From: Brevundimonas albigilva
GTDB taxonomy: Bacteria > Pseudomonadota > Alphaproteobacteria > Caulobacterales > Caulobacteraceae
Length of the DNA stretch: 64,000 bases
NCBI RefSeq assembly: GCF_023503965.1
Contig: NZ_CP097298.1
Span: 434,001 to 498,000 of the forward strand
Reading direction: 5' to 3'
Positions within the stretch are counted from its first letter, which is position 1, and every line of letters starts with the position of its first letter. This document shows, piece after piece, positions 44,205 to 52,214 of this stretch. The notes under the pieces were generated by a model. It did no database searches, was not told where the DNA came from, and saw nothing but the letters and a program-made list of their open reading frames with translations. The translations under genes and the position numbers were made by a program.

Positions 44205-44791
44205 CCGGCGGACACCGCGAACAGCTGGTCGACCCGGCCCAGGCCGTCCAGCGTCATGACGATCCGAACCGCCTGCGGCAGGGGCCGGTCGCGGCTGGAC
44301 AGGAAGGCCGGCGCCTCGGACCCGTCCTGGATGAAGGTGACGGCGACGTCGCTGACGCCGCGGTACAGCACCTGCGGCGGACCGGCCCGCGCGCCGTCCA
44401 GATAGGTCGAGGCGCGCCGTTCCAGCCGGTTCTCGACCACCCGGTATTCCACGCGCTGGAGGCCGGGCCGGGCCGCACCGTCGGGATTGCTCCATGCGGC
44501 CCGGACCAGCGTCAGCACCGGATCGCCGGGAACCGTCTGGCCCATGAGGGCGCGCGGCAGGGGGCGGCCGGTCGGCGCGCGGGTCCGGCGCGGCGCGGCC
44601 TGGGCCAGGTCCGCCTTCAGCAGGGCGCGCATCCTTTGCAGTTCGGCGATGCGCTCGGCGTGCTCGTGCACGATGAAGCGGGTGTCGATCGTGCGCGCCA
44701 GCACCAGGGCGCCCGCCGCCGCGATCAGGGCGAAGACGGCCAGGGCCACCAGCACCTCGACCAGGGTGAAGCCCCCGCGCGCGCGCCTCAT
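44201..44791 (-). CDS. gspJ: type II secretion minor pseudopilin GspJ
   Basis: A 196-residue pseudopilin. The prepilin peptidase site is MRRARGG-FTLVEVLVALAVFALIAAAGALVLA, with Phe+1 and Glu5. The mature part has RPGLQRVEYRVVENRLERRASTYLDG as in GspJ. Minor pseudopilin of the tip complex with GspI and GspK. ATGA overlaps on both sides. Confidence 0.9.
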   Translation of the reverse strand: MRRARGGFTLVEVLVALAVFALIAAAGALVLARTIDTRFIVHEHAERIAELQRMRALLKADLAQAAPRRTRAPTGRPLPRALMGQTVPGDPVLTLVRAAWSNPDGAARPGLQRVEYRVVENRLERRASTYLDGARAGPPQVLYRGVSDVAVTFIQDGSEAPAFLSSRDRPLPQAVRIVMTLDGLGRVDQLFAVSAG

Positions 44792-45144
44792 GATCCCGCG
44801 CTCCGGAACAGGGTGCGATCCGCCGCCAGGCCGTCGTCGTCATAGACGGCGATGTCGATGCGGCCCATACCCGGCACGGCCGTGCCGCTGACCGTGCGCC
44901 GCCAGCGCCAGGCCTGACCGGCCATCTGGACCTGGCCCGAGGTTTCTCCCGTCGGCAGGCTCTGGGCGGTCATGGCCTCGACCGCCAGGTTCTCGGCGAC
45001 CACGCCCCCCAGGGTCCGCGTCTCCACCCGGGCGGCCGAGCGCACGCCCTCGCCCGACAGGTTCAGCAGCGCCATCGCCGCCAGGGCGAAGACCGCCAGC
45101 GCGACCAGAAGCTCGATCAGGGTGAAGCCGCCGCGTTCAGCCAT
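44788..45144 (-). CDS. gspI: type II secretion minor pseudopilin GspI
   Basis: A 118-residue pseudopilin with MAERGG-FTLIELLVALAVFALAAMALLNLS, followed by AENLAVEAM and a WRWRRTV strand typical of GspI. It nucleates the tip with GspJ/GspK. Start ATG 45144 overlaps the gspH end by 8 bases. Confidence 0.9.
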   Translation of the reverse strand: MAERGGFTLIELLVALAVFALAAMALLNLSGEGVRSAARVETRTLGGVVAENLAVEAMTAQSLPTGETSGQVQMAGQAWRWRRTVSGTAVPGMGRIDIAVYDDDGLAADRTLFRSAGS

Positions 45145-45559
45145 CGACCGCCACCTCTCCGGCGGCGTCGACGCGCACCGACACGACCTGGCCCTCGCGC
45201 GACAGCTCGACCTGGGCCGGTTCGGCCCCGCCGGTCTCGTCGAAGACGATGCGGACGCCCCGACGCGGCGCGCGCACGTCCTCGCCCCACGCCTGGGGCG
45301 CGAACGGGCCGTCCAGCGGCGTCCACGCGTCGCCGTCGAAGCGGGCGAACGCATACCCTTGCGCGTCGGTCGAGGCCGACACCATGCGGTTGGTCAGTAT
45401 GGCCTCCTCGCGCGCGCGAACCAGGCGGGCGGCGAACCGCTCGGCCGTCTCGCCGACGGCGGGCCGGGGGTCGGGCATGGACAGCACCACCGCCCCCGCC
45501 GCCAGGCCGATGACCACCAGCGTCATCATCAGCTCGACCAGGGTGAAGCCGGCGCGCAT
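45137..45559 (-). CDS. gspH: type II secretion pseudopilin GspH
   Basis: A 140-residue pseudopilin with the processing site MRAG-FTLVELMMTLVVIGLAAGAVVLSM. The mature domain has AARLVRAREEAILTNRMV and VRIVFDETG. The frame is open further upstream through the tandem repeat as SAGANQPARAQAASRRAA units, but a prepilin leader is short and basic, so ATG 45559 is the start. It lies behind the 54-bp repeats, which part it from gspG. Confidence 0.9.
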   Translation of the reverse strand: MRAGFTLVELMMTLVVIGLAAGAVVLSMPDPRPAVGETAERFAARLVRAREEAILTNRMVSASTDAQGYAFARFDGDAWTPLDGPFAPQAWGEDVRAPRRGVRIVFDETGGAEPAQVELSREGQVVSVRVDAAGEVAVDG

Positions 45560-45562
45560 TGT

Positions 45563-45772
45563 GTTTGCGCTAGCGCTCGCCGCGCGGCGGCTCGCTGCTT
45601 GAGCGCGGACGGGTTGGTTTGCGCCAGCGCTCGCCGCGCGGCGGCTCGCTGCTTGAGCGCGGGCGGGTTGGTTTGCGCCAGCGCTCGCCGCGCGGCGGCT
45701 CGCGGCTTGAGCGCGGGCGGATTGGTTCGCGCCAGCGCTCGCCGCGCAGCGGCGCGCGGCTGGGGCGCCAGT
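45563..45772. repeat. four tandem copies of a 54-bp palindromic repeat between gspG and gspH
   Basis: Units at 45563-45616, 45617-45670, 45671-45724 and a diverged fourth from 45725 have an exact 54-base period. Each contains a near-palindrome with the core CGCCGCGCGGCG flanked by AGCG/CGCT-type arms and a TTGAGCGCGGGCGGGTTGG spacer. On the minus strand they lie between the end of gspG and the start of gspH and could form strong hairpins in the mRNA. They have no unique spacers, so are not a CRISPR. They resemble REP-type elements. Confidence 0.9.
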
Positions 45773-45773
45773 G

Positions 45774-46196
45774 TCAGGCCTGCCAGTTGCCGAGGTCGGC
45801 GTCATCGCCCTCGCCTCCCGCCTTGCCGTCCGCGCCGAAGGAGAAGACGTCGAACTGGCCGCCGTGGGCGCTGCGGCGACGGTACTGGTAGGGGTTGCCC
45901 CAGGGATCGGTCGGCAGGCGCCGCACATAGCCGCCCTGGCGATAGCGCTCCGGTCGGGTCAGGTCCGACGGCGGCGAGACCAGCGCCTGCAGGCCCTGCT
46001 GGTCGGTCGGGAAGGTCAGGTTGTCCAGCCGATAGGTCTCGATGGCCTGTTCCAGCACCGAGATGTCGGCCCGCGCCTTGCCCAGCATCGCCTTGTCCTG
46101 GCTGGGCAGGACGTTCAGGGCCACGACGGTGGCCAACAGGCCGATGATGACGATGACCACCATCAACTCCACCAGGGTGAACCCCTGGCGGTTCAT
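45774..46196 (-). CDS. gspG: type II secretion major pseudopilin GspG
   Basis: The main subunit of the pseudopilus. The start MNRQG-FTLVELMVVIVIIGLLATVVALNVL carries the processing site; the mature part has RADISVLEQAIETYRLDNLTFPTDQQGLQAL, RLPTDPWGNPYQYRRR and FSFGADGKAGGEGDDADLGNW, the calcium-binding GspG C-terminus. The start is ATG 46196; an upstream extension rich in Arg/Ala is the repeat, not protein. It is flanked on both sides by hairpin repeats. Confidence 0.96.
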   Translation of the reverse strand: MNRQGFTLVELMVVIVIIGLLATVVALNVLPSQDKAMLGKARADISVLEQAIETYRLDNLTFPTDQQGLQALVSPPSDLTRPERYRQGGYVRRLPTDPWGNPYQYRRRSAHGGQFDVFSFGADGKAGGEGDDADLGNWQA

Positions 46197-46203
46197 TCTT
46201 GCG

Positions 46204-46330
46204 CTACCGCGCGCCGCGCGGCGGCGCGCGGCTTGAGCGCGGGGATTTCCTGTCGCGCCCCGCTGGGCCGCGCGGCGGCGCGCCATGGCGAACGTCCTCA
46301 AGCAGCGAGCCGCCGCGCGGCGAGCGGTAG
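46204..46330. repeat. inverted pair of the gsp repeat between gspF and gspG
   Basis: Left arm 46204-46237 and right arm 46297-46330 are 34-base imperfect inverted copies of the repeat found upstream of gspH (CGCCGCGCGGCG core and CTTGAG/CTCAAG ends), with a third GCCGCGCGGCGGCG copy between. It sits between the gspF stop and the gspG start. Confidence 0.75.
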
Positions 46331-46354
46331 GACCAAAAAACATGAGCGACTCCC

Positions 46355-47566
46355 TCACCCCATCGCCAGGGTGTTGATCTGAAGGATGGGCAGCAGGATC
46401 GACAGCACGATCAGGGCGACCACGCCGCCCATCACCACGATCACGGCCGGCTCCAGCAGGCTGAGCATCACGGCGGTGAAACTGGCGAACTCGCGTTCCA
46501 GATAGTCGGCGGCGCGTTCCAGCATCGGCTCCAGCCGGCCGCTGCTCTCGCCCGAGGCGGCCATATAGACCAGAATCGGCGGAAAGACGTCGGCGCGGCG
46601 CATGGCGGCCGACAGGCCGCCGCCTTCGCGCACCGCCTCGGCCATGCTTTCGGTCGCCTGACGCAGGGCGTGGTTCGACACGGTGCGGGCCGTGATGGTC
46701 AGCCCTTCCAGCACCGGCAGGCCGGCGGCGATCATGGTCGACAGGGTGCGGGCCATCTTGGCCCCGTGCAGGTCGCGCGTCAGCCGCCCGACCAGGGGCG
46801 CGCGCAGCCGCCAGCGGTCGAAGCGCAGGCGAAGACCGGGGTTCCTCAGGGCCATGACGCCGCCCGCGACCAGGCCCGCCAGGCCCAGCACGATCAGCCA
46901 GCCCCAGGTGCGCATGACGTCGGACAGGCCGATGACCAGGCGCGTCAGCAGCGGCAGGGTCTGGTTCATGCTGTCGAACTGGTCGACCACCTTGGGCACG
47001 ACGAAGACCATCAGCGCCGTCACCACGCCCAGGGCGACGACCGCCAGGACGGCCGGATAGACCAGGGCGGTGACGACCTTGCCGCGCACCTGCTGGTCGC
47101 GTTCCATATCGTCGGCCAGCCGCTCCAGGATCGGTTGCAGCGTACCCGACCGCTCTCCGGCCGAAACCATGGCGCGGTACAGCGGCGGGAAGGCGCGGCC
47201 ATGCTGGCCCATGGCGTCCGCCAGGGTCCGCCCTTCCAGCACGCCGGCGTGAACCCCTTCCAGCACCCGGCGGACGACCGGCCGATCGGCCTGCAGCGCC
47301 AGCGTCCGCAACGCCTCCTCCAGCGGCGAGACGGACACCAGCGTGGCCAGCTGGCGGGTGGTCAGGGCCAGGGCCTTGGCCGACAACCGGCCGCCGGACC
47401 GCGCCGGGCGATCCCCCCGCGCCGCCATGCGGGCGGGCGTGACCTCCAGCGGCATCAGCCGGCGCCGCCCCAGCAGGCCCCGGGCGGCGGCCTCGTCGGC
47501 GGCGTCCAGGGCGCCCGAGACCGTACGGCCCGCGCCGTCGACGGCCACATAGTCGAACGCCGCCAT
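46355..47566 (-). CDS. gspF: type II secretion inner-membrane platform protein GspF
   Basis: A 403-residue polytopic protein with two GspF/PilC domains (residues about 65-190 and 268-390): RQLATLVSVSPLEEALRTLA and VSAGERSGTLQPILERLAD in the first, ARTLSTMIAAGLPVLEGL and ESSGRLEPMLERAADYLE in the second, with three membrane helices. It anchors the pseudopilus to GspE. The start shares a base with the gspE stop (TGATG). Confidence 0.94.
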   Translation of the reverse strand: MAAFDYVAVDGAGRTVSGALDAADEAAARGLLGRRRLMPLEVTPARMAARGDRPARSGGRLSAKALALTTRQLATLVSVSPLEEALRTLALQADRPVVRRVLEGVHAGVLEGRTLADAMGQHGRAFPPLYRAMVSAGERSGTLQPILERLADDMERDQQVRGKVVTALVYPAVLAVVALGVVTALMVFVVPKVVDQFDSMNQTLPLLTRLVIGLSDVMRTWGWLIVLGLAGLVAGGVMALRNPGLRLRFDRWRLRAPLVGRLTRDLHGAKMARTLSTMIAAGLPVLEGLTITARTVSNHALRQATESMAEAVREGGGLSAAMRRADVFPPILVYMAASGESSGRLEPMLERAADYLEREFASFTAVMLSLLEPAVIVVMGGVVALIVLSILLPILQINTLAMG

Positions 47567-49059
47567 CAGGCCGCCTCCGCCGGATCGGTCGCGGTTTCCT
47601 GCCGGGCGACGCGGACCGCCTCCTCGACCGAGGTGACGCCCGCCAGCACCAGGTCGCGCGCCCGGTCCGACAGGGTTCCGCCCTGCTTGAAGGCGGCCTC
47701 GACCAGGGCGTCCTCGCCGGCCTCGGCGGCGATCAGGCGGCGGACCTTGTCGGTGACCTTGAGCACCTCGTACAGGCCGACCCGGCCGATATAGCCGGTG
47801 TCGGCGCAGTGGGCGCAGCCGTGCGGCCGCCAGATCGTCACGCCCGCCTTGGCGCCGATCAGCCGGGCGCTCGGCTCGTCGGCCTTTTCGGCCATGCGGC
47901 AATGCGGGCACAGCCGCCGCACCAGCCGCTGGGCCACGACCAGCCGCAGGGTCGAGGCCAGCAGGAAGGGCTCGATCCCCATGTCGCGCAGACGGGTCAC
48001 GGCGCCCGCCGCATCGTTGGTGTGGACCGTCGACAGCACCAGGTGCCCGGTCAGAGACGCCTGGACGGCGACGCCCGCCGTCTCCACGTCCCGGATCTCG
48101 CCGACCATGACCACGTCCGGATCCTGGCGCAGGATGGCGCGCAGGCCGGCGGCGAAGGTCATGCCGACCTTGGGGTTCACCTGGGTCTGGCTGACGCCGT
48201 CGATGGCGTATTCGACCGGGTCCTCGACCGTCAGGATGTTGCGCGCGCCGTCGTTCAGCAGCGCCAGGCCGGCGTAGAGGCTGGTGGTCTTGCCCGAGCC
48301 GGTCGGTCCCGTGACCAGGATGATCCCGTTGGGTTCGGCCAGGGCGGCGCGGAAGGCCGCCAGGGCGTCGTCCGCCATGCCCAGCCGGTCCAGCGTCAGG
48401 CCGGCCTGATCCTTGTCCAGGATGCGCAGCACCACCCGCTCGCCCCCTCGCGACGGCAGGGTCGACACCCGCACGTCCAGCGTCTTGCCGCCCAGGGCCA
48501 GGGGGATGCGGCCGTCCTGCGGAATGCGCTTCTCGGCGATGTCCAGCCGCGCCATGACCTTGATGCGCGACACCAGCAAGGGCGCGATGCGGGGATTGAG
48601 GCTCAGCGCCTCGCGCAGCACGCCGTCGATCCGCATCCGCACCACCAGCGCCGACTCGTAGGTTTCCAGGTGGATGTCCGAGGCCCCGGCCCGCACCGCC
48701 TCGGCGATGATCCCGTTGATCAGGCGGATGACCGGCGCGTCGTCGGCCGTGTCCAGCAGGTCGGCGGCGGCGGGGATGTCGTCGATCAGGCTGTCCAGCC
48801 CGGCCGGCATCTCCAGGTCGTCGTCGGCGGCGTTCAGGTGGTCCCCGGCGTAGATTTCCGACAGTTGCCGGTCGAAGGCGGCGGGGCTCAGCGGCTCCAC
48901 CGACAGGGGGCGGCCCAGGGCGCGCCGCGCCTCGATCAGCGCGATCGGGTCGGCCCCCTCGCGGACGCCCACGCGCGCGATCTCCCCGGCGTCCAGCAGC
49001 AGGACGCCGTGACGCTTGGCGAAGCCGTACGGCAGGCTGGGGCTGACCAGGGTGATCAT
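47566..49059 (-). CDS. gspE: type II secretion ATPase GspE
   Basis: A 497-residue hexameric ATPase. It has the N-terminal GspE domain (1-100), Walker A GPTGSGKTTSLYAGL near 262, Asp box ILTVEDPVEY, Walker B AILRQDPDVVMVGEIRD, His box LTGHLVLSTVHTNDA and a zinc tetracysteine (CPHC ... CAHC near 390-420). It drives pseudopilus assembly. The gene begins 4 bases after gspD. Confidence 0.96.
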   Translation of the reverse strand: MITLVSPSLPYGFAKRHGVLLLDAGEIARVGVREGADPIALIEARRALGRPLSVEPLSPAAFDRQLSEIYAGDHLNAADDDLEMPAGLDSLIDDIPAAADLLDTADDAPVIRLINGIIAEAVRAGASDIHLETYESALVVRMRIDGVLREALSLNPRIAPLLVSRIKVMARLDIAEKRIPQDGRIPLALGGKTLDVRVSTLPSRGGERVVLRILDKDQAGLTLDRLGMADDALAAFRAALAEPNGIILVTGPTGSGKTTSLYAGLALLNDGARNILTVEDPVEYAIDGVSQTQVNPKVGMTFAAGLRAILRQDPDVVMVGEIRDVETAGVAVQASLTGHLVLSTVHTNDAAGAVTRLRDMGIEPFLLASTLRLVVAQRLVRRLCPHCRMAEKADEPSARLIGAKAGVTIWRPHGCAHCADTGYIGRVGLYEVLKVTDKVRRLIAAEAGEDALVEAAFKQGGTLSDRARDLVLAGVTSVEEAVRVARQETATDPAEAA

Positions 49060-49063
49060 GATC

Positions 49064-51184
49064 TCAGGACCCGGCGGGCGCCAGAGGCCGGGCGTCGACC
49101 GGCGCCACGGGCGCGATCACGGTCGGCTCGCCGCTGGCGGGGGCGGCGGGCGGCTGGGTGCGCATATAGTCGCGCACCAACGCATCCAGGCTGGGCTCGC
49201 GGTCGGGCTGAACGGCCAGTTGCTGGTCGCGCATATAGCCCCACCGGTCGGCGGCCAGCCCCTGCGCCTGATCCGGCGTGCGAATGATGGTCGGGCGCAG
49301 GAAGACCATCAGATTGGTCCGTCCGCGCTGGCGGCTGGTCGAGCGGAACAGGGCGCCGACGCCGGGGATGTCGCCCAGGCCCGGCACCTTGTCCTGACGC
49401 AGCCGGTCGTTCTGGTCCAGCAGGCCGCCGGCCACGGCGATGTCGCCGTCGTCCACCACCAGCGTCGTCTCCAGCTCGCGCTTGTCCAGCACCAGGTCCG
49501 AGGCGCCGGTGCTCAGCACGCCGTTGATGGCCGACACCTCCTGGCGCAGCGTCAGGGTGATCGAGCCGCCCGCGTTGATCTGCGGCTTGACCGTCAGCCG
49601 CACGCCGATGTCCTTGCGGTCGGTGGTCGTGAACGGGTTGGAGTTGCCGTCCAGCAGCGTCTGGCCGGTGGTGATCGGCACTTCCTGGCCGACCAGGAAG
49701 GTGGCCTCCTCGTTGTCCAGCGTCATGATCGACGGGGTCTGGAGCAGGTTCGATCCCTCGTCGGTCTTGGCCGCGTTGATGATGAAGCCGAAAAGGCCGT
49801 CGCCTACCTTGCCGCCCGCCCCGCCGACGAAGCCGTTGGCGCCCAGGAGGGTGTTCAGGGCCAGGTTCTGTAGCTGCTCGCGCAGGGGATCGTCCGCGTC
49901 CAGCTGGCCCGAGGCGACGCCGCCGGCGATGGGAACCAGGGGCGCCGCGCTGTCGGAATAGTTGGTCAGGCCGACGCCGTTCTCGCCGCCGTACAGCCAC
50001 TGGACGCCCAGTTCGCGCACGGCGTTGTCGCTCAGTTCGACGACGATGGCCTCGATCAGAACCTGCTGGCGGCGCACGTCCAGCCGGCGGATCACGTCCG
50101 CCAGGGTGCGCTGCATGTCGGCCGGCCCCGAGATGACCAGGGCGTTGGCGCCGGGGAACCGCGCGATGGTGGCGCGCTGGCCGGTGGCGGTGATGGTGGT
50201 CGAGCCGATCGGGCCGGCGTCCTGGTCGTCGGCCTGGGTCAGGCCGGGGCGCAAGCCGCCCCCGGCGGCGGCGCTGCCGGTCGCGCGCGCCGTCTGCAGG
50301 CGCGGCGTCTGCGAGGCGCCGTCGCCGCTGACCGGCTGGCCGACGATCTGCTGCAGCACCGGCAGCAGCTGCTCGGCGTTGGCGTGTTCCAGGAAGACGA
50401 CGTTGACGTCCTGGGCCGACTGGGACCGGCCGTCCAGGTCGTGGATCAGGCCGCGCACGCGCGTCAGGGCCTGGCCGTCGCCGCGCAGCACCAGGGAGTT
50501 CGAGCTTTCGACCGGCGTGACCGACACCATCCCCTGCCCGCCGCCGCCCGGCGCGGCCAGCACCGATTGCAGCACGCCCGCGATCTCGCGCGCCGAGGCG
50601 TTCTCCAGCGTCACGACCTCGTAGCTGGAGCGATCGACGTCGATCCGCGCGATCAGGGCGCGCACCCGCGCCAGGTTGTCGGCGAAGTCGGCGACCACCA
50701 CGCTGTTGGCGCCGGGATTGGCCAGCACCTGCCCCTGGGCGCCGACCAGCGGCCGGATGGTCTCGGCCGCCGAGGCGGCGTCGATGTTGCGCAACGGGAA
50801 GACCTCGGTGGAGAAGCGCTCCGCCCCGACGGTCGACGGTCCCTGGGCGGCGCCCTGGGCCGGGCTGATGCGATAGGCGCCCGACTGGGTCGGGGTGACC
50901 ACCAGGCCGTTGGCGCGCAGGGTCGACAGGAAGACCTCGAACAGCTGGGCGCGGCTCAGCGGACGGTCGCTGGTCACCGTCACCGTGCCGGACACCGCCG
51001 GATCGACGATGAAGGTGCGGCCGGTCGTGCGCGCCACGTCCTGGATGAAGGCGCGGATGTCGGCGCCCTGGACGTTCAACGTCTGCCGGGCCTGAGCCAG
51101 GGCGGGCGCGGCCGCCAGCGGCCCCTGCGCGGCCAGGGTCGCCGTCAGGGCGCCGACCAGGGTGTTGCGGATGCGGGCGTTCAT
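49064..51184 (-). CDS. gspD: type II secretion secretin GspD
   Basis: The outer-membrane secretin, 706 residues. After a signal peptide (TLVGALTATLAAQGPLAAAPALA) come the N0 domain (LNVQGADIRAFIQDVARTTGRTFIVDPAVSGTVTV), three N1-N3 domains with VFPLRNIDAASAAETIRPLVG and VVFLEHANAEQLLPVLQQIVG, and the secretin core VLIEAIVVELSDNAVRELGVQW, then VPGLGDIPGVGALFRS. No S-domain end typical of pilotin binding is obvious. ATGA overlap with gspC. Confidence 0.96.
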   Translation of the reverse strand: MNARIRNTLVGALTATLAAQGPLAAAPALAQARQTLNVQGADIRAFIQDVARTTGRTFIVDPAVSGTVTVTSDRPLSRAQLFEVFLSTLRANGLVVTPTQSGAYRISPAQGAAQGPSTVGAERFSTEVFPLRNIDAASAAETIRPLVGAQGQVLANPGANSVVVADFADNLARVRALIARIDVDRSSYEVVTLENASAREIAGVLQSVLAAPGGGGQGMVSVTPVESSNSLVLRGDGQALTRVRGLIHDLDGRSQSAQDVNVVFLEHANAEQLLPVLQQIVGQPVSGDGASQTPRLQTARATGSAAAGGGLRPGLTQADDQDAGPIGSTTITATGQRATIARFPGANALVISGPADMQRTLADVIRRLDVRRQQVLIEAIVVELSDNAVRELGVQWLYGGENGVGLTNYSDSAAPLVPIAGGVASGQLDADDPLREQLQNLALNTLLGANGFVGGAGGKVGDGLFGFIINAAKTDEGSNLLQTPSIMTLDNEEATFLVGQEVPITTGQTLLDGNSNPFTTTDRKDIGVRLTVKPQINAGGSITLTLRQEVSAINGVLSTGASDLVLDKRELETTLVVDDGDIAVAGGLLDQNDRLRQDKVPGLGDIPGVGALFRSTSRQRGRTNLMVFLRPTIIRTPDQAQGLAADRWGYMRDQQLAVQPDREPSLDALVRDYMRTQPPAAPASGEPTVIAPVAPVDARPLAPAGS

Positions 51185-52023
51185 GGACGCGTCCTTATGG
51201 TGGTGGTGCGCATCTCGCCGTTGCGCTCGTACTGAATCTCGGCCGAAGGGGCGCTGGCCAGTTGACCGCGCAGGGCGCCGATGGCCTGGGGGCTGTCCAG
51301 CGCCGTCCCGTTGACCGACAGGATGACGTCCCCGGCCTGCAGCCCGGCCGCGCGCAGCTCCGAGGCGTTGCCGGCCGAGGAGACGGTGAAGCCGTTGACG
51401 CCCAGCCCCTGCAGGCGCGGACGCAGCGACGCCTGGGCCATCAGGCGCTGGGGATCCACCACCGCCGCCGCGGGGGTGGACGCGGGCGCGGGCGCGGGGG
51501 TGACGACCTGTTCCGTCGCGGGCGGCGGCGGGGGCGGCGCGGCGCCGGCCGGGACCTCCGAGAAGGCCAGCCGAGACAGCGACTGTCCCCGCGCCAGGGT
51601 GACGAAGTCCGGACCGACCGCCTGGAGCACCAGGCCGGGCATGACCTCCTCGCCCACGCCCACGGACAGTTGCCGGCCGTCGGCCAGGCCGATGATGGCC
51701 GAGCCGCCGCCCTGCCCGCCGGCGCGCACGCCGAACAGGCGAAGCTGGCCGGCCTCGTCGCCCGAAGCGCCTTCCAGGCTGGACGGCGCGCCGGTGCGGA
51801 AGAAGGCGTCGAAGCGCGACAGCACGCCCATGTCGACGGGGCGGCTCGGCGCCGCCGGGGCCGCCTGCAGAGAGGGCTGGGGCGCCAGGAAAATCCACGC
51901 GAGCCGGCCGGCCTGCACGAGCAGCAGCAGCGCCAGCGCCGCCGGGACGATCCGGCGCCAGGGCCAGGCCGCCAGCGATTGGCGCATGGTCTCCGGCCTG
52001 ATGTTTCGCAGTGTCGCGATCAC
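51181..52023 (-). CDS. gspC: type II secretion protein GspC
   Basis: A 280-residue inner-membrane protein linking GspD to the platform. One membrane helix (about residues 24-46, RIVPAALALLLLVQAGRLAWIFLAP), the homology region (about 85-140, LRLFGVRAGGQGGGSAIIGLADGRQLSVGVGEEVMPG), a Pro linker and a PDZ-like domain (LGVNGFTVSSAGNASELRAAGLQAGDVILSVNG). First gene of the T2SS operon, behind a terminator-containing gap. Confidence 0.92.
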   Translation of the reverse strand: MIATLRNIRPETMRQSLAAWPWRRIVPAALALLLLVQAGRLAWIFLAPQPSLQAAPAAPSRPVDMGVLSRFDAFFRTGAPSSLEGASGDEAGQLRLFGVRAGGQGGGSAIIGLADGRQLSVGVGEEVMPGLVLQAVGPDFVTLARGQSLSRLAFSEVPAGAAPPPPPPATEQVVTPAPAPASTPAAAVVDPQRLMAQASLRPRLQGLGVNGFTVSSAGNASELRAAGLQAGDVILSVNGTALDSPQAIGALRGQLASAPSAEIQYERNGEMRTTTIRTRP

Positions 52024-52051
52024 GGCGCCCGTCCAAACGGCCCCCCGAGGA

Positions 52052-52069
52052 CCGACAGCGCCATTAGAC
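52052..52069 (-). promoter_or_regulatory. weak Pho-box-like sequence upstream of gspC
   Basis: Plus strand CCGACAG-CGCC-ATTAGAC: half-sites match the ATGACAG unit at 5/7 and 4/7. It lies 29 bases before the gspC start. Marginal; such matches occur by chance. Confidence 0.2.
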
Positions 52070-52151
52070 CAATCGTCCGTATGCGGGCCTCACGGCTGCA
52101 TGACGAGGCGGAGAACTTGTCGTGACGATTGGGGTACGCGGACGAATATTC

Positions 52152-52192
52152 ACAAAAGAAAACGACCGGAAAGCCGTCGGGCCTTCCGGTCG
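52152..52192 (-). terminator. rho-independent terminator of the elpS-linked TonB receptor
   Basis: Stem CGACCGGAA / TTCCGGTCG (52163-52171 with 52184-52192), followed on the minus strand by TTTTCTTTTG. It separates the TonB receptor from gspC, so the T2SS operon should have its own promoter or depend on readthrough. Confidence 0.85.
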
Positions 52193-52214
52193 TCTGGTCG
52201 GTCGAAAGCCGGGA

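Noticed and set aside
45563..45772. CRISPR array
   Set aside because: The 54-base repeats are directly contiguous with no unique spacers and no cas genes nearby.
45560..45928. N-terminal extension of GspH made of SAGANQPARAQAASRRAA units
   Set aside because: Pseudopilin leaders are short; ATG 45559 begins a normal leader, and the extension would overlap gspG.
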